From an uncultured Eubacteriales bacterium (lineage in GTDB: Bacteria; Bacillota_A; Clostridia; Christensenellales; Aristaeellaceae), in the NCBI GenBank assembly GCA_902795555.1, contig CADBLV010000306.1, positions 1 to 11,096 on the forward strand: DNA of 11,096 bases, written 5' to 3'. The position numbers and the translations under genes are program-made. The notes under the pieces were generated by a model. It did not search any database. It worked only from the letters and a program-made list of their open reading frames with translations, and was not told the origin of the DNA. Positions 1 to 6,158 of this stretch are shown here, one piece after another (positions within the stretch are counted from its first letter, which is position 1; each line of letters opens with the position of its first letter).

Positions 1-620
1 GCCAGTGGATTCTTCCGGATATTGGCAAAATACTGTTCTTCCCAGTCAGCCTTATTCGGATCATACAAATTCTTTGAAACCAGCCGGACAGCTTCCCGTA
101 CTCTGTCATTGACAGGAAGATCAGCCGGTTTCATATGCGCATCCTCGACCATATCATGAGCCAGGGCTGCTGCAAGCACATCGTCGTCCTTCAGTCCCAT
201 AGCCAGTGCATGGCAGGCCATCGTCAGCGGGTGAGCCATATAGGAGCATTCAAACCCGTGCTTCGAACGCCGCTGCTGTGCGCCATGCGCCAGACGCAGC
301 AGTTCCATCACTGCCAGCGTCTGGGACAGTCCCAACATCTGTGCCCGGCCCTTCACAAAAGTGTACATATGGCTGACATCTGAATTAACCGGCTTCAATT
401 CCCAGTTCTTTTCTTCTTCCGCAAACAGGGAATCCAGTGAAAGATCCAGCACCTTTGCGAGGGCCGGCAGGCGATCCGAATCCGGGAGAAACTTCCCCTG
501 CTCCCAGGTACTTACCGCCTGAAATGAGACGCCCAGTTTCTCACCCAGCTGTTCCTGGCTCAGCCCTTTTACTGACCGCGCTGCCCTGATACGATCTCCG
601 ATCAGTTTATTCCTGTTCAC
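1..620 (-). CDS. XRE-family HTH regulator fused to RelA/SpoT-like HD domain (3' end cut by window edge)
   Basis: The gene starts at a GTG (codon at 620-618) and is open to the left edge, giving 206 complete codons. The start is set by AAAGGAAG nine bases upstream. Residues about 7-60 form an XRE/Cro helix-turn-helix (SQEQLGEKLGVSFQAVSTWE). Residues about 118-185 carry the HD signature of the RelA/SpoT-type hydrolase fold: H130 in an AHP motif, then H155-D156 and E159-D160 in LAHDMVEDA. The expected third metal ligand would lie beyond the edge. In this family the HD domain hydrolyses (p)ppGpp or related nucleotides. Here it would be tied to a DNA-binding domain, so a nucleotide-responsive transcription regulator or a cytoplasmic phosphohydrolase are both possible. 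The substrate is inferred. The upstream palindrome over its promoter suggests autoregulation. The domain calls are fairly secure and the function is not. Confidence 0.85.
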   Translation of the reverse strand, partial: MNRNKLIGDRIRAARSVKGLSQEQLGEKLGVSFQAVSTWEQGKFLPDSDRLPALAKVLDLSLDSLFAEEEKNWELKPVNSDVSHMYTFVKGRAQMLGLSQTLAVMELLRLAHGAQQRRSKHGFECSYMAHPLTMACHALAMGLKDDDVLAAALAHDMVEDAHMKPADLPVNDRVREAVRLVSKNLYDPNKADWEEQYFANIRKNPL

Positions 621-644
621 TCTGTCAGACTTCCTTTCTTCGCG

Positions 645-704
645 TTAAAACTCGTTCAGATTACCGGTTCCATTATCCATGACGGGGAACAATCTTCCGC
701 TCAT
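645..704 (-). CDS. Possible 19-aa leader-peptide ORF upstream of the XRE-HD gene
   Basis: An ATG at 704-702 opens a 19-codon frame ending in TAA at 647-645, 24 bases before the GTG of the XRE-HD gene. It is preceded by AAAGGGGG with four bases of spacing, which is a credible ribosome binding site. The peptide would be MSGRLFPVMDNGTGNLNEF. It contains no run of one amino acid that would suggest classical attenuation, and no signal or membrane segment. It sits inside the predicted leader transcript. It may be a small translated regulator of the downstream gene or chance; a frame this short proves little. Confidence 0.25.
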   Translation of the reverse strand: MSGRLFPVMDNGTGNLNEF

Positions 705-770
705 TCAGCCCCCTTTCCGCAATAAGCATATCCTAAAAGGAGGCGCGAAACCAGCAGACTCAGATTGAAA

Positions 771-802
771 TTGAATTCCGCAATTCAAGTATAACTTGAA
801 TT
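771..802. promoter_or_regulatory. Palindromic operator (three TTGAATT half-sites) over the XRE-HD promoter
   Basis: Positions 782-790 (AATTCAAGT) and 794-802 (ACTTGAATT) are perfect 9-base inverted arms around ATA. A further TTGAATT at 771-777 forms a second inverted pair with AATTCAA at 782-788 across a 4-base gap. The half-site therefore occurs three times in alternating orientation. The 21-base palindrome covers the -10 element and the start region of the XRE-HD promoter. This is the usual arrangement for repression by a dimeric XRE/Cro protein, so autoregulation by the adjacent gene is the natural reading. The binding protein is inferred. Confidence 0.65.
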
Positions 803-815
803 TTGCGCCTGTCAA
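788..815 (-). promoter_or_regulatory. Sigma-A promoter of the XRE-HD gene
   Basis: On the minus strand a perfect -35 TTGACA (815-810) and a -10 TATACT (793-788) are separated by 16 bases. Transcription would start near 781, leaving a leader of about 160 bases before the GTG at 620. The -10 element lies inside the palindromic operator described separately, so a protein bound there would block RNA polymerase. Confidence 0.75.
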
Positions 816-935
816 TACACATGCAGCTTCCTGATCCATAAAATGTCTGTTTGATGGAAAGATCCTGCTTCCCCATGAAACGGAATTGGGCAGGTGGTTC
901 CTGCCGGACGGAGGAACGAAAGTGCAGAATGTACC

Positions 936-964
936 TTGTACTGTTCGATAAATGGTGGTATAAT
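936..964 (+). promoter_or_regulatory. Sigma-A promoter of the diguanylate cyclase gene
   Basis: TTGTAC at 936-941 and a perfect TATAAT at 959-964 are separated by the optimal 17 bases. Transcription would begin near 971, about 159 bases upstream of the cyclase ATG at 1130. A 6-bp hairpin (889-905) lies just upstream and has no T-run, so it is not an obvious terminator. Confidence 0.75.
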
Positions 965-970
965 CAGCGG

Positions 971-1129
971 GTTGCCCCTGAAAGGGGGAACTGGTGTCTG
1001 GGCTTACGTCTGTTTCAGCGGGAAGGATGCTTCCCGGGATCGAACCGAGGTACTCAGGCTTTCTCGCTGGCAGGTTGTCAGAGAACTGTCAGGGAGGGAC
1101 ATGACTCAGTAATCCAATAAGGAGTTTTC
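971..1129 (+). promoter_or_regulatory. Structured 5' leader of the diguanylate cyclase mRNA, possible cis-regulatory RNA
   Basis: The leader between the predicted start site and the cyclase gene can form several helices. CCCCT/AGGGG (975-979 with 983-987) closes a GAA loop. CGGGAAG/CTTCCCG (1019-1025 with 1030-1036) closes a GATG loop. An outer helix GTCTGGG/CTCAGGC (996-1002 with 1053-1059, two G-U pairs) encloses it. CTGGCA/TGTCAG (1067-1072 with 1076-1081) follows. No intrinsic terminator is evident. I could not match it to the c-di-GMP-I, c-di-GMP-II, cobalamin, guanidine or fluoride riboswitch consensus sequences. Two overlapping short reading frames here lack good ribosome binding sites. 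The region is otherwise unassigned. Confidence 0.4.
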
Positions 1130-2239
1130 ATGGAAGTATTTCAGAAATTTTATCGATATATCAACCCGAAGATTGATCCGGATGTACAGCATCATATGGA
1201 CCGTTACTCGATGCGGAGTATCCGTTATGCCTCCATTGCCGTTTGTGCGGTGGAAGCGTTGCTTTTTCTGTACGTGCTTCTGGTCAACATGGGTTCAATA
1301 AACCGGTCTTTGATCACCAGCCTGATCAGTATTGGGGCCTGCGTGGTGATGTGCTTCGCGGCAGCACTGCTTTCCTCCTGGTCCCTGCGGAACAAAAATC
1401 TCGGTCATAAAGGCTTTGTGGCGATCAGGATCTTCTTTTTTGTCACCTTTATGGCCTGGGCTATCGATGTGGATTTTCGTCACTACCGGGAAGGCACCCA
1501 GATGCTGACTTTTTTCACCGTCAGCCTGATGATGATCTGCTTTGTGCATTTTCGTCCCTGGATCGGCAGCCTGCTGATTGCCGGGGCTCATCTTGTGCTC
1601 TACCTGACTATCAACGCCTTTGACGGGGCGGCAACCCTGGAACCGTTGAATTATCTGGTGCTGGCCGTGGTGTCTGTCCTGGCCAATGCGATCCTGTTTC
1701 ATAACAAGATTTTTCTGTTTTCCAGGCAGGATGCCCTGTATGATCGGAATCGGGCACTGAAAGAAGAAAACCGTACCGATCCCCTGACCGGCATCCGGAA
1801 CCGTCTGGCTCTGGAGCGGGACGCGCAGAAGGCAGATGGCCAGCCTATGACCGCCTACATGATTGATATTAACTATTTCAAGGAAATCAACGACCGCTAC
1901 GGCCATGTGGCAGGGGATGAACTGCTGCGCGAAACCACGGAGAGACTGAAAAAGATTTTCCCCGGCGGTCATTACTATCGCTACGGCGGGGATGAATTCC
2001 TGGTGCTTACGCATAAGCCTGCCTGCGATAATTACGGTGGCAGCACCTACGATTTTACCGATTCAAAGTATGGGATCCATGCCTCCATGTCCATCGGCAG
2101 CGCCCAGGCCAATCCCACCAGCTATGACGAGCTGTTTGACCTGATTTCCCAGGCGGATAAAGAACTGTATGTGGTCAAACGTCGGACCCATTCTGTGGAA
2201 TTCGGCGGTCACGAGCGGCGGGCACAGGGACGCACCTGA
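1130..2239 (+). CDS. Membrane-anchored GGDEF diguanylate cyclase
   Basis: This 369-aa protein should make c-di-GMP from two GTP. Residues about 32-195 hold about six hydrophobic segments (near 32-54, 60-84, 97-112, 124-141, 144-163 and 173-192), forming a multi-pass sensor of no family I recognise. A short linker leads to a GGDEF domain from about 205 to 355. It has DPLTGIRNR at 217-225, metal ligand D246 in MIDINYFKEIND, the NDRYGHVAGDELL helix, an intact GGDEF at 286-290 and SIG at 321-323. The domain therefore looks catalytically complete and faces the cytoplasm. The position of the RxxD inhibitory site, before YRYGGDEF, reads FPGG, so product inhibition by that route is absent. The start is supported by AAGGAG five bases before the ATG. 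The gene is monocistronic or leads into the phosphodiesterase gene 158 bases downstream. Confidence 0.93.
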   Translation: MEVFQKFYRYINPKIDPDVQHHMDRYSMRSIRYASIAVCAVEALLFLYVLLVNMGSINRSLITSLISIGACVVMCFAAALLSSWSLRNKNLGHKGFVAIRIFFFVTFMAWAIDVDFRHYREGTQMLTFFTVSLMMICFVHFRPWIGSLLIAGAHLVLYLTINAFDGAATLEPLNYLVLAVVSVLANAILFHNKIFLFSRQDALYDRNRALKEENRTDPLTGIRNRLALERDAQKADGQPMTAYMIDINYFKEINDRYGHVAGDELLRETTERLKKIFPGGHYYRYGGDEFLVLTHKPACDNYGGSTYDFTDSKYGIHASMSIGSAQANPTSYDELFDLISQADKELYVVKRRTHSVEFGGHERRAQGRT

Positions 2240-2397
2240 CGCACAGTCTTTCTGTCAGCAGCTCCGGAAGAGAGCATGCTTCTTTCCTGATTGTCACCGG
2301 CGAAATGACGGACGGAGTGTTTCCTTCAAAGGCAAAGACGATGGTTAAAGAATTTATACCGAAGGATCGGGAAGAACGGAAGATGGGAGAGATTTCA

Positions 2398-3282
2398 ATG
2401 GTTTACAGGGCTGCTAATCCGTTTTTACGCTCTGTTCTCAGCTTGATTCTGTGCATGGTATGGTTCACCCTCTCGATGCAGTCAGTGCTGGCCGATGATT
2501 CGGCTTTGCCTGTCAGAAGCATCAATCATCGCGGCTACAACACGATTGCCCCGGAAAACACGCTTCCGGCTTATGAACTGTCCAAAGAAAACGGATACCG
2601 TTTCGTTGAAACAGACATTGCCTTCACGAAGGACGGCGTTCCGGTTCTGTTGCATGACGCAGAAATCAACCGGACGGCCCGCAATGCTGACGGAAGCAGA
2701 CCGGATCGGACGATTGAGATCTGTAAGATCACCTACGAAGAGGCGCTCGCCTATGATTTCGGTATCTGGAAAGGTGAAGAATATAAAGGGACAAAGATTC
2801 CGACCTTTGAGGAGTTCCTTCAGCTCTGCCAGCGTCTTGATCTGGATCCGTACATTGAGCTGAAAGGAGACAGGGGATATTCGCCGAAGGAGGTCAAAGG
2901 CCTGGTGGATCTGGTCAGGCAATACGGAATGGATCAGAGAGCGACCTGGATCTCTTTTGACAAGCCATACCTTGAAGCAGTCAGGGACTGCGATCCGAAC
3001 GCCCGGCTGGGCTTGCTGATTCTGCTCTGGATCAGCACCGACAATGTTGAACAATCGATTCAGAACGTCAAAACGCTGCAGACAGGATCAAATGAAGTAT
3101 TTCTGGACGTCTACTTTTTTTGCCTGAACATGGTGGAAGGCTGTGCCGGACTGTGCAGGGACGCAGGTATTCCGCTGGAAATCTATTTCATTGAGCTGGA
3201 TCTTGAGGAAGAACTGAAAAAACTGGATCCGTATGTCACAGGCGTAACGACCAACAGAATCAGGTATGAGGAAGTAAGATAA
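2398..3282 (+). CDS. Secreted glycerophosphodiester phosphodiesterase
   Basis: This 294-aa GDPD-family enzyme should hydrolyse glycerophosphodiesters, or related teichoic-acid or phospholipid head groups, to glycerol-3-phosphate and an alcohol outside the membrane. The start at 2398 is chosen because GGGAG precedes it with good spacing and the protein then begins with a typical signal peptide: R4 and R11, a hydrophobic stretch 12-30, and cleavage after VLA at 32. The in-frame ATGs at 2305 and 2341 would add a polar extension. Catalytic motifs are complete: H44-R45-G, APENT with E53, ETD (E71, D73), LLHD (H86, D87) and IELKG with E154 and K156. The length fits a single TIM-barrel GDPD domain. 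It lies 158 bases after the cyclase gene on the same strand. No strong promoter is seen between them, so co-transcription is possible. Confidence 0.9.
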   Translation: MVYRAANPFLRSVLSLILCMVWFTLSMQSVLADDSALPVRSINHRGYNTIAPENTLPAYELSKENGYRFVETDIAFTKDGVPVLLHDAEINRTARNADGSRPDRTIEICKITYEEALAYDFGIWKGEEYKGTKIPTFEEFLQLCQRLDLDPYIELKGDRGYSPKEVKGLVDLVRQYGMDQRATWISFDKPYLEAVRDCDPNARLGLLILLWISTDNVEQSIQNVKTLQTGSNEVFLDVYFFCLNMVEGCAGLCRDAGIPLEIYFIELDLEEELKKLDPYVTGVTTNRIRYEEVR

Positions 3283-3299
3283 AAAACAAATCAGGCAGT

Positions 3300-4004
3300 T
3301 TATCGCCAGGAAGGAATTGCACTGTCCGCGGGAGCGTTCTGCACGAGCATGATTTCAGACAGGCACGCGTTGCTGCTGGATTTTCCGTTGTAGACGGAAT
3401 TGATGTAGAACCAGATGAGGTCGACGCCCTCATGTCTGCCGGTATCCAGTTTATCCCAGGTGCCGGTGTTCTGATCCGTCAGGGTGAATTCCATCGTATC
3501 GTGTTCCCGGTTTTCATCCGTATAAACGAAGACCAGGGTCACATCCTTCAGACGGGAATACAGCGGATACTGATCCTTTCCCTTGCTGTTCTTTGCCTGG
3601 AAACCATTTCGGATCCAGATTTCATCCACCGTTTGCCCTTCGACGACCAGACACAGCCAGGGAGGATTCTTCCGGATGTTCTTTGTGGAGAACTGCCAGC
3701 AGGATGCGCTGTCCTCATCAATTGCATTCCACGGGGCGTAGAGATACTGATCCTTCTTTCCCTTGATATAGCTGGAACCATCAATCCGGAGGATGTTTAC
3801 GCTGACCCGCTCCTTTTCTCCCGGAATCTGCGTCAGATTTTCATTTACTTCTGATTCATCAGGCCTGGGTGAAGCACAGTTCGGGCAATAATTGCCGGTA
3901 TTACCGCCCTGCCCGCAATTCCGGCAGATCCAGGAAGACGATTCCGCAAAGGCCGCGTTGATCAATAAAAGGATCGCAAGCCCCAGCATCGCGATTCGTT
4001 TCAT
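3300..4004 (-). CDS. Secreted zinc-ribbon plus discoidin-like (F5/8 type C) domain protein
   Basis: This 234-aa protein begins with a clear signal peptide (MKRIAMLGLAILLLINAAFA, cleavage after residue 20). Directly after it is a zinc ribbon with C27-x2-C30 and C40-x2-C43. Residues about 66-222 look like a galactose-binding/discoidin-type beta sandwich. The segments APWNAIDEDSASCWQF, VDEIWIRNG and YNGKSSSNACLSEIML have the shape seen in F5/8 type C-like glycan-binding domains of bacterial surface proteins. The likely role is binding a glycan or cell-surface ligand outside the cell; no catalytic motif is seen. AGGGGG lies eight bases before the ATG. A weak TATAGA sits upstream near 4034-4039 without a convincing -35, so transcription may continue from the exodeoxyribonuclease gene 105 bases upstream. 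The discoidin call rests on pattern only. Confidence 0.7.
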   Translation of the reverse strand: MKRIAMLGLAILLLINAAFAESSSWICRNCGQGGNTGNYCPNCASPRPDESEVNENLTQIPGEKERVSVNILRIDGSSYIKGKKDQYLYAPWNAIDEDSASCWQFSTKNIRKNPPWLCLVVEGQTVDEIWIRNGFQAKNSKGKDQYPLYSRLKDVTLVFVYTDENREHDTMEFTLTDQNTGTWDKLDTGRHEGVDLIWFYINSVYNGKSSSNACLSEIMLVQNAPADSAIPSWR

Positions 4005-4109
4005 GGGTTCAACCCCCTTTTAGCAGGTGAATCTCTATATCCAAATGATTGATTGTTGATCATCCGCTGCTTTCTTCGTCTGCGGTTCCGGACTGTTCGC
4101 GTGAGCCGC

Positions 4110-4868
4110 TCAGGCATCCGCCAGTTCCAGTTCTACCGGGCAATGATCCGATCCGAACACTTCCGTATGAATCCGGGCGCCGGTCAGCCGGTCCCGCAGC
4201 CGCTCGGAGGCAATGAAATAGTCAATCCGCCACCCCGCGTTGTGTTCCCTGGCCCGAAACCGGTAGCTCCACCAGCTGTAGATATCCCGCAGATCGGGAT
4301 AGAAGAAGCGGAAGGTGTCGATAAACCCGCTCGCAAGCAGCGCATCCATCTTTCCCCGCTCTTCCGGCGTAAAGCCCGCGTTGTGCACATTGGCCTTGGG
4401 ATTTTTCAGGTCAATTTCGCAATGGGCCACGTTCAGATCGCCGCAGAAAATGACCGGCTTCTCCGCGTCCAGTTTTTTCAGATATTCCAGAAACGCGTCC
4501 TCCCAGGCCATCCGATAATCCAGACGGGTCAGAGTCTGCTGGGCGTGGGGCGTATATACCGTCAGAAAGAAGAAATCCGGAAATTCCAGCGTGATCACCC
4601 GGCCTTCGTGATCAAATTCGTCAATCCCGATGCCGTACCGGACGGAAAGCGGTTCCTGTCGGCTGAACACAGCCGTGCCGGAATATCCTTTTTTCTCCGC
4701 GTAATTCCAATACTGATGATACCCCGGCAGATCCATTTCAATCTGCCCTTCCTGCAGCTTGGTTTCCTGCAGACAGAAAAGATCCGCGTCCGCTTCCGCG
4801 AAGAAATCCATAAACCCCTTTCCCATTACAGCGCGAAGACCGTTCACATTCCAGGAAATCATCTTCAT
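4110..4868 (-). CDS. xth: Exodeoxyribonuclease III (AP endonuclease)
   Basis: This 252-aa protein is full length for the ExoIII/Xth family of base-excision-repair enzymes, which cut 5' of abasic sites and degrade duplex DNA 3' to 5'. The active-site set is complete: ISWNVNG (N7, N9), LQETK (E35), TVYTPHA (Y105), GDLNVAH (D144, N146), WRIDYFIAS (D216) and GSDHCPV (D241, H242). The start is supported by AAAGGAGAG about nine bases before the ATG. The gene lies about 100 bases downstream of tRNA-Ser on the same strand, with a terminator-like hairpin between them. No separate promoter is visible in the short gap, so transcription may read through from the tRNA promoter. The naming exoA versus xth is a matter of convention. 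Confidence 0.96.
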   Translation of the reverse strand: MKMISWNVNGLRAVMGKGFMDFFAEADADLFCLQETKLQEGQIEMDLPGYHQYWNYAEKKGYSGTAVFSRQEPLSVRYGIGIDEFDHEGRVITLEFPDFFFLTVYTPHAQQTLTRLDYRMAWEDAFLEYLKKLDAEKPVIFCGDLNVAHCEIDLKNPKANVHNAGFTPEERGKMDALLASGFIDTFRFFYPDLRDIYSWWSYRFRAREHNAGWRIDYFIASERLRDRLTGARIHTEVFGSDHCPVELELADA

Positions 4869-4912
4869 TTTTTTCCGCTCTCCTTTCGCTCCGGAACAGC
4901 CGGGAAGAAATA

Positions 4913-4935
4913 AAACCCTTGAAAATCAAGGGTTT
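4913..4935 (-). terminator. Terminator-like hairpin after tRNA-Ser
   Basis: AAACCCTTGA (4913-4922) and TCAAGGGTTT (4926-4935) are perfect 10-base arms around a 3-base loop. On the minus strand the stem is followed by TATTTCTT, a T-rich but interrupted tail. It is therefore probably a moderate intrinsic terminator for the tRNA, and may allow some read-through into the exodeoxyribonuclease III gene 45 bases further on. Confidence 0.6.
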
Positions 4936-4964
4936 GGAAAACTCACCCGAATGAGTGAGCTGAG

Positions 4965-5052
4965 CGGAGCGGGTGGGATTCGAACCCACGTGCCGGTTGC
5001 CCGACAAACTGATTTCGAGTCAGCCCCGTTATGACCGCTTCGATACCGCTCC
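4965..5052 (-). tRNA. tRNA-Ser (anticodon CGA)
   Basis: On the minus strand the acceptor GGAGCGG (5052-5046) pairs with CCGCTCC (4972-4966), followed by discriminator G. The T arm GTGGGTTCGAATCCCAC is canonical. The anticodon loop CTCGAAA gives anticodon CGA, reading UCG. The long variable arm is typical of class II tRNA-Ser, and the total is 88 bases. The 3' CCA is not encoded and would be added after transcription. A strong promoter lies immediately upstream. Confidence 0.96.
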
Positions 5053-5064
5053 ATGAGCAGAAGC

Positions 5065-5093
5065 ATTATATCACAAGGGTTCCTGTCATGCAA
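5065..5093 (-). promoter_or_regulatory. Promoter of tRNA-Ser
   Basis: On the minus strand TTGCAT (5093-5088) and a perfect TATAAT (5070-5065) are separated by 17 bases. Transcription would start near 5058, about six bases before the mature tRNA 5' end, which is a normal arrangement for tRNA genes. Confidence 0.8.
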
Positions 5094-5190
5094 GGAGAAG
5101 ATGATAAATTGAAGCGGTTTTTTAGTGCAACGTGTTGCTGTTCACGGTGTCTTGCTTTTTTCGCCGACTAACTTCAGGGTTTCCGTTCCA

Positions 5191-5979
5191 TCAGGCTTTG
5201 CTGATCTTCTTTGTTATGGGTCCTTTTTTTTCGTAAATGATCATCAGAACCAGACCGATGATCAGGATAGCAGTTGATAATCCCATTTTCATCCAGTCTA
5301 AAGAAACAGCAGTTTCATTGTCGTTAACACTCAGAAGGAATACACCGGTGTCAACAATCCCGTGAAGCAGAATCGGGATCAGAAGGGTTCCGGAGAATAA
5401 ATAGATTCCGCAGAAGCAAAGCCCTGTTGCAAAGGCAAAGTAAACCTGCATGACAGTGCTGATAAAAGTCTGTTCGATCAGGTTCTCAAAATGAACCAAT
5501 CCAAACACACAGGATGAAACCAGCGCGGATACAAGAAAAACGTTTTTCCGTCCGGAAAGGAGTTCCTGCAGTTTGTTGAAGATCACACCTCTGAAGATCA
5601 GCTCCTCACAGAGACCCACGGAAAACGCTCCCACTCCCGCGAACAGTACATTTCCAAACCCGCTCTTGATTTCATGTCCGAAGATATTCATCCCGGCATG
5701 AAAAAAGAAAGGAATGCCCAGATACAGGAAGCAGAACAGAAAGCGAGGGAGGGTGAGGATGTGCTTTTCGCCCTGCATGATCGTCTTCCTGAAGGCCAGA
5801 AAAACAGGGACAGCAATCAGAAGTTCAACAATGATAGTCCTGATATCAAGAGAAAGATCAGGAGCAATGGCCTTTACAGCCCAGCCCAAACCTCTGAGTG
5901 TGACAATAAAGCATAACGGGATCACGATCAGATACAACAACAATTGCTTGCAATCCAGGTTCCTTTTGATCTCAATCAT
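5191..5979 (-). CDS. CPBP-family intramembrane glutamic endopeptidase (CAAX-like)
   Basis: This 262-aa multi-pass membrane protein carries the three motifs of the CPBP (CAAX protease and bacteriocin-processing) family: EELIFRG with E125, E126 and R130; FGLVHF with H163; and LHGIVD with H206 and D210. Hydrophobic segments are seen near 12-33, 46-63, 79-98, 108-124, 147-162, 175-192, 195-215 and 233-249. The family cleaves within the membrane and is often linked to bacteriocin immunity or protein maturation. No bacteriocin gene is seen nearby, so the substrate is unknown. AAAGGA precedes the ATG by about seven bases. By eye the gene is more AT-rich than its neighbours, which may point to separate acquisition. 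It follows the large GGDEF-C39 gene on the same strand but has its own promoter. Confidence 0.92.
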   Translation of the reverse strand: MIEIKRNLDCKQLLLYLIVIPLCFIVTLRGLGWAVKAIAPDLSLDIRTIIVELLIAVPVFLAFRKTIMQGEKHILTLPRFLFCFLYLGIPFFFHAGMNIFGHEIKSGFGNVLFAGVGAFSVGLCEELIFRGVIFNKLQELLSGRKNVFLVSALVSSCVFGLVHFENLIEQTFISTVMQVYFAFATGLCFCGIYLFSGTLLIPILLHGIVDTGVFLLSVNDNETAVSLDWMKMGLSTAILIIGLVLMIIYEKKGPITKKISKA

Positions 5980-6061
5980 CGTTTTGTCCTTTCTGCAAAA
6001 CCGATTGCCACGAAAAATAGAAACTTAAAACTCAAGGTTCACAGCTGCTGTAGCCTTTGCT

Positions 6062-6091
6062 ATTATACTATTACGAAGCCAAACCCGTCAT
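6062..6091 (-). promoter_or_regulatory. Probable promoter of the CPBP protease gene
   Basis: On the minus strand a perfect TATAAT (6067-6062) is preceded, at an 18-base spacing, by ATGACG (6091-6086), which matches four of six -35 bases. The start site would be near 6055, leaving a leader of about 75 bases. The -10 element is convincing and the -35 less so. No intrinsic terminator was found between the end of the upstream GGDEF-C39 gene and this promoter. Confidence 0.5.
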
Positions 6092-6158
6092 CGCAAATTG
6101 TCCAAACAGTGGAACGATTCATGGGCGATTGCAAAAATTAAGTTACGCGTTGGATCAC

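Noticed and set aside
851..1120. Two overlapping small open frames upstream of the diguanylate cyclase
   Set aside because: They have no ribosome site, a composition unlike real protein, and they overlap the promoter and the structured leader.
971..1129. c-di-GMP (GEMM), cobalamin or guanidine riboswitch in the cyclase leader
   Set aside because: The fragment AAAGGGGGAACTGGTG superficially resembles part of a cobalamin element, but the remaining conserved blocks and the conserved GEMM core are absent.
2267..2286. Hairpin after the diguanylate cyclase gene as a terminator
   Set aside because: The stem is short with wobble pairs, and no T-run follows, so termination is not supported.
2305..2397. 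Longer start for the glycerophosphodiesterase gene
   Set aside because: It would put a charged ~30-residue extension ahead of the signal peptide. The ATG at 2398 has a better ribosome site and gives a normal signal peptide.
4053..4913. 286-aa plus-strand open frame over the exodeoxyribonuclease III gene
   Set aside because: It is antisense to a gene with complete family motifs. The translation is rich in Arg, Pro and Phe without any domain, typical of a shadow frame.
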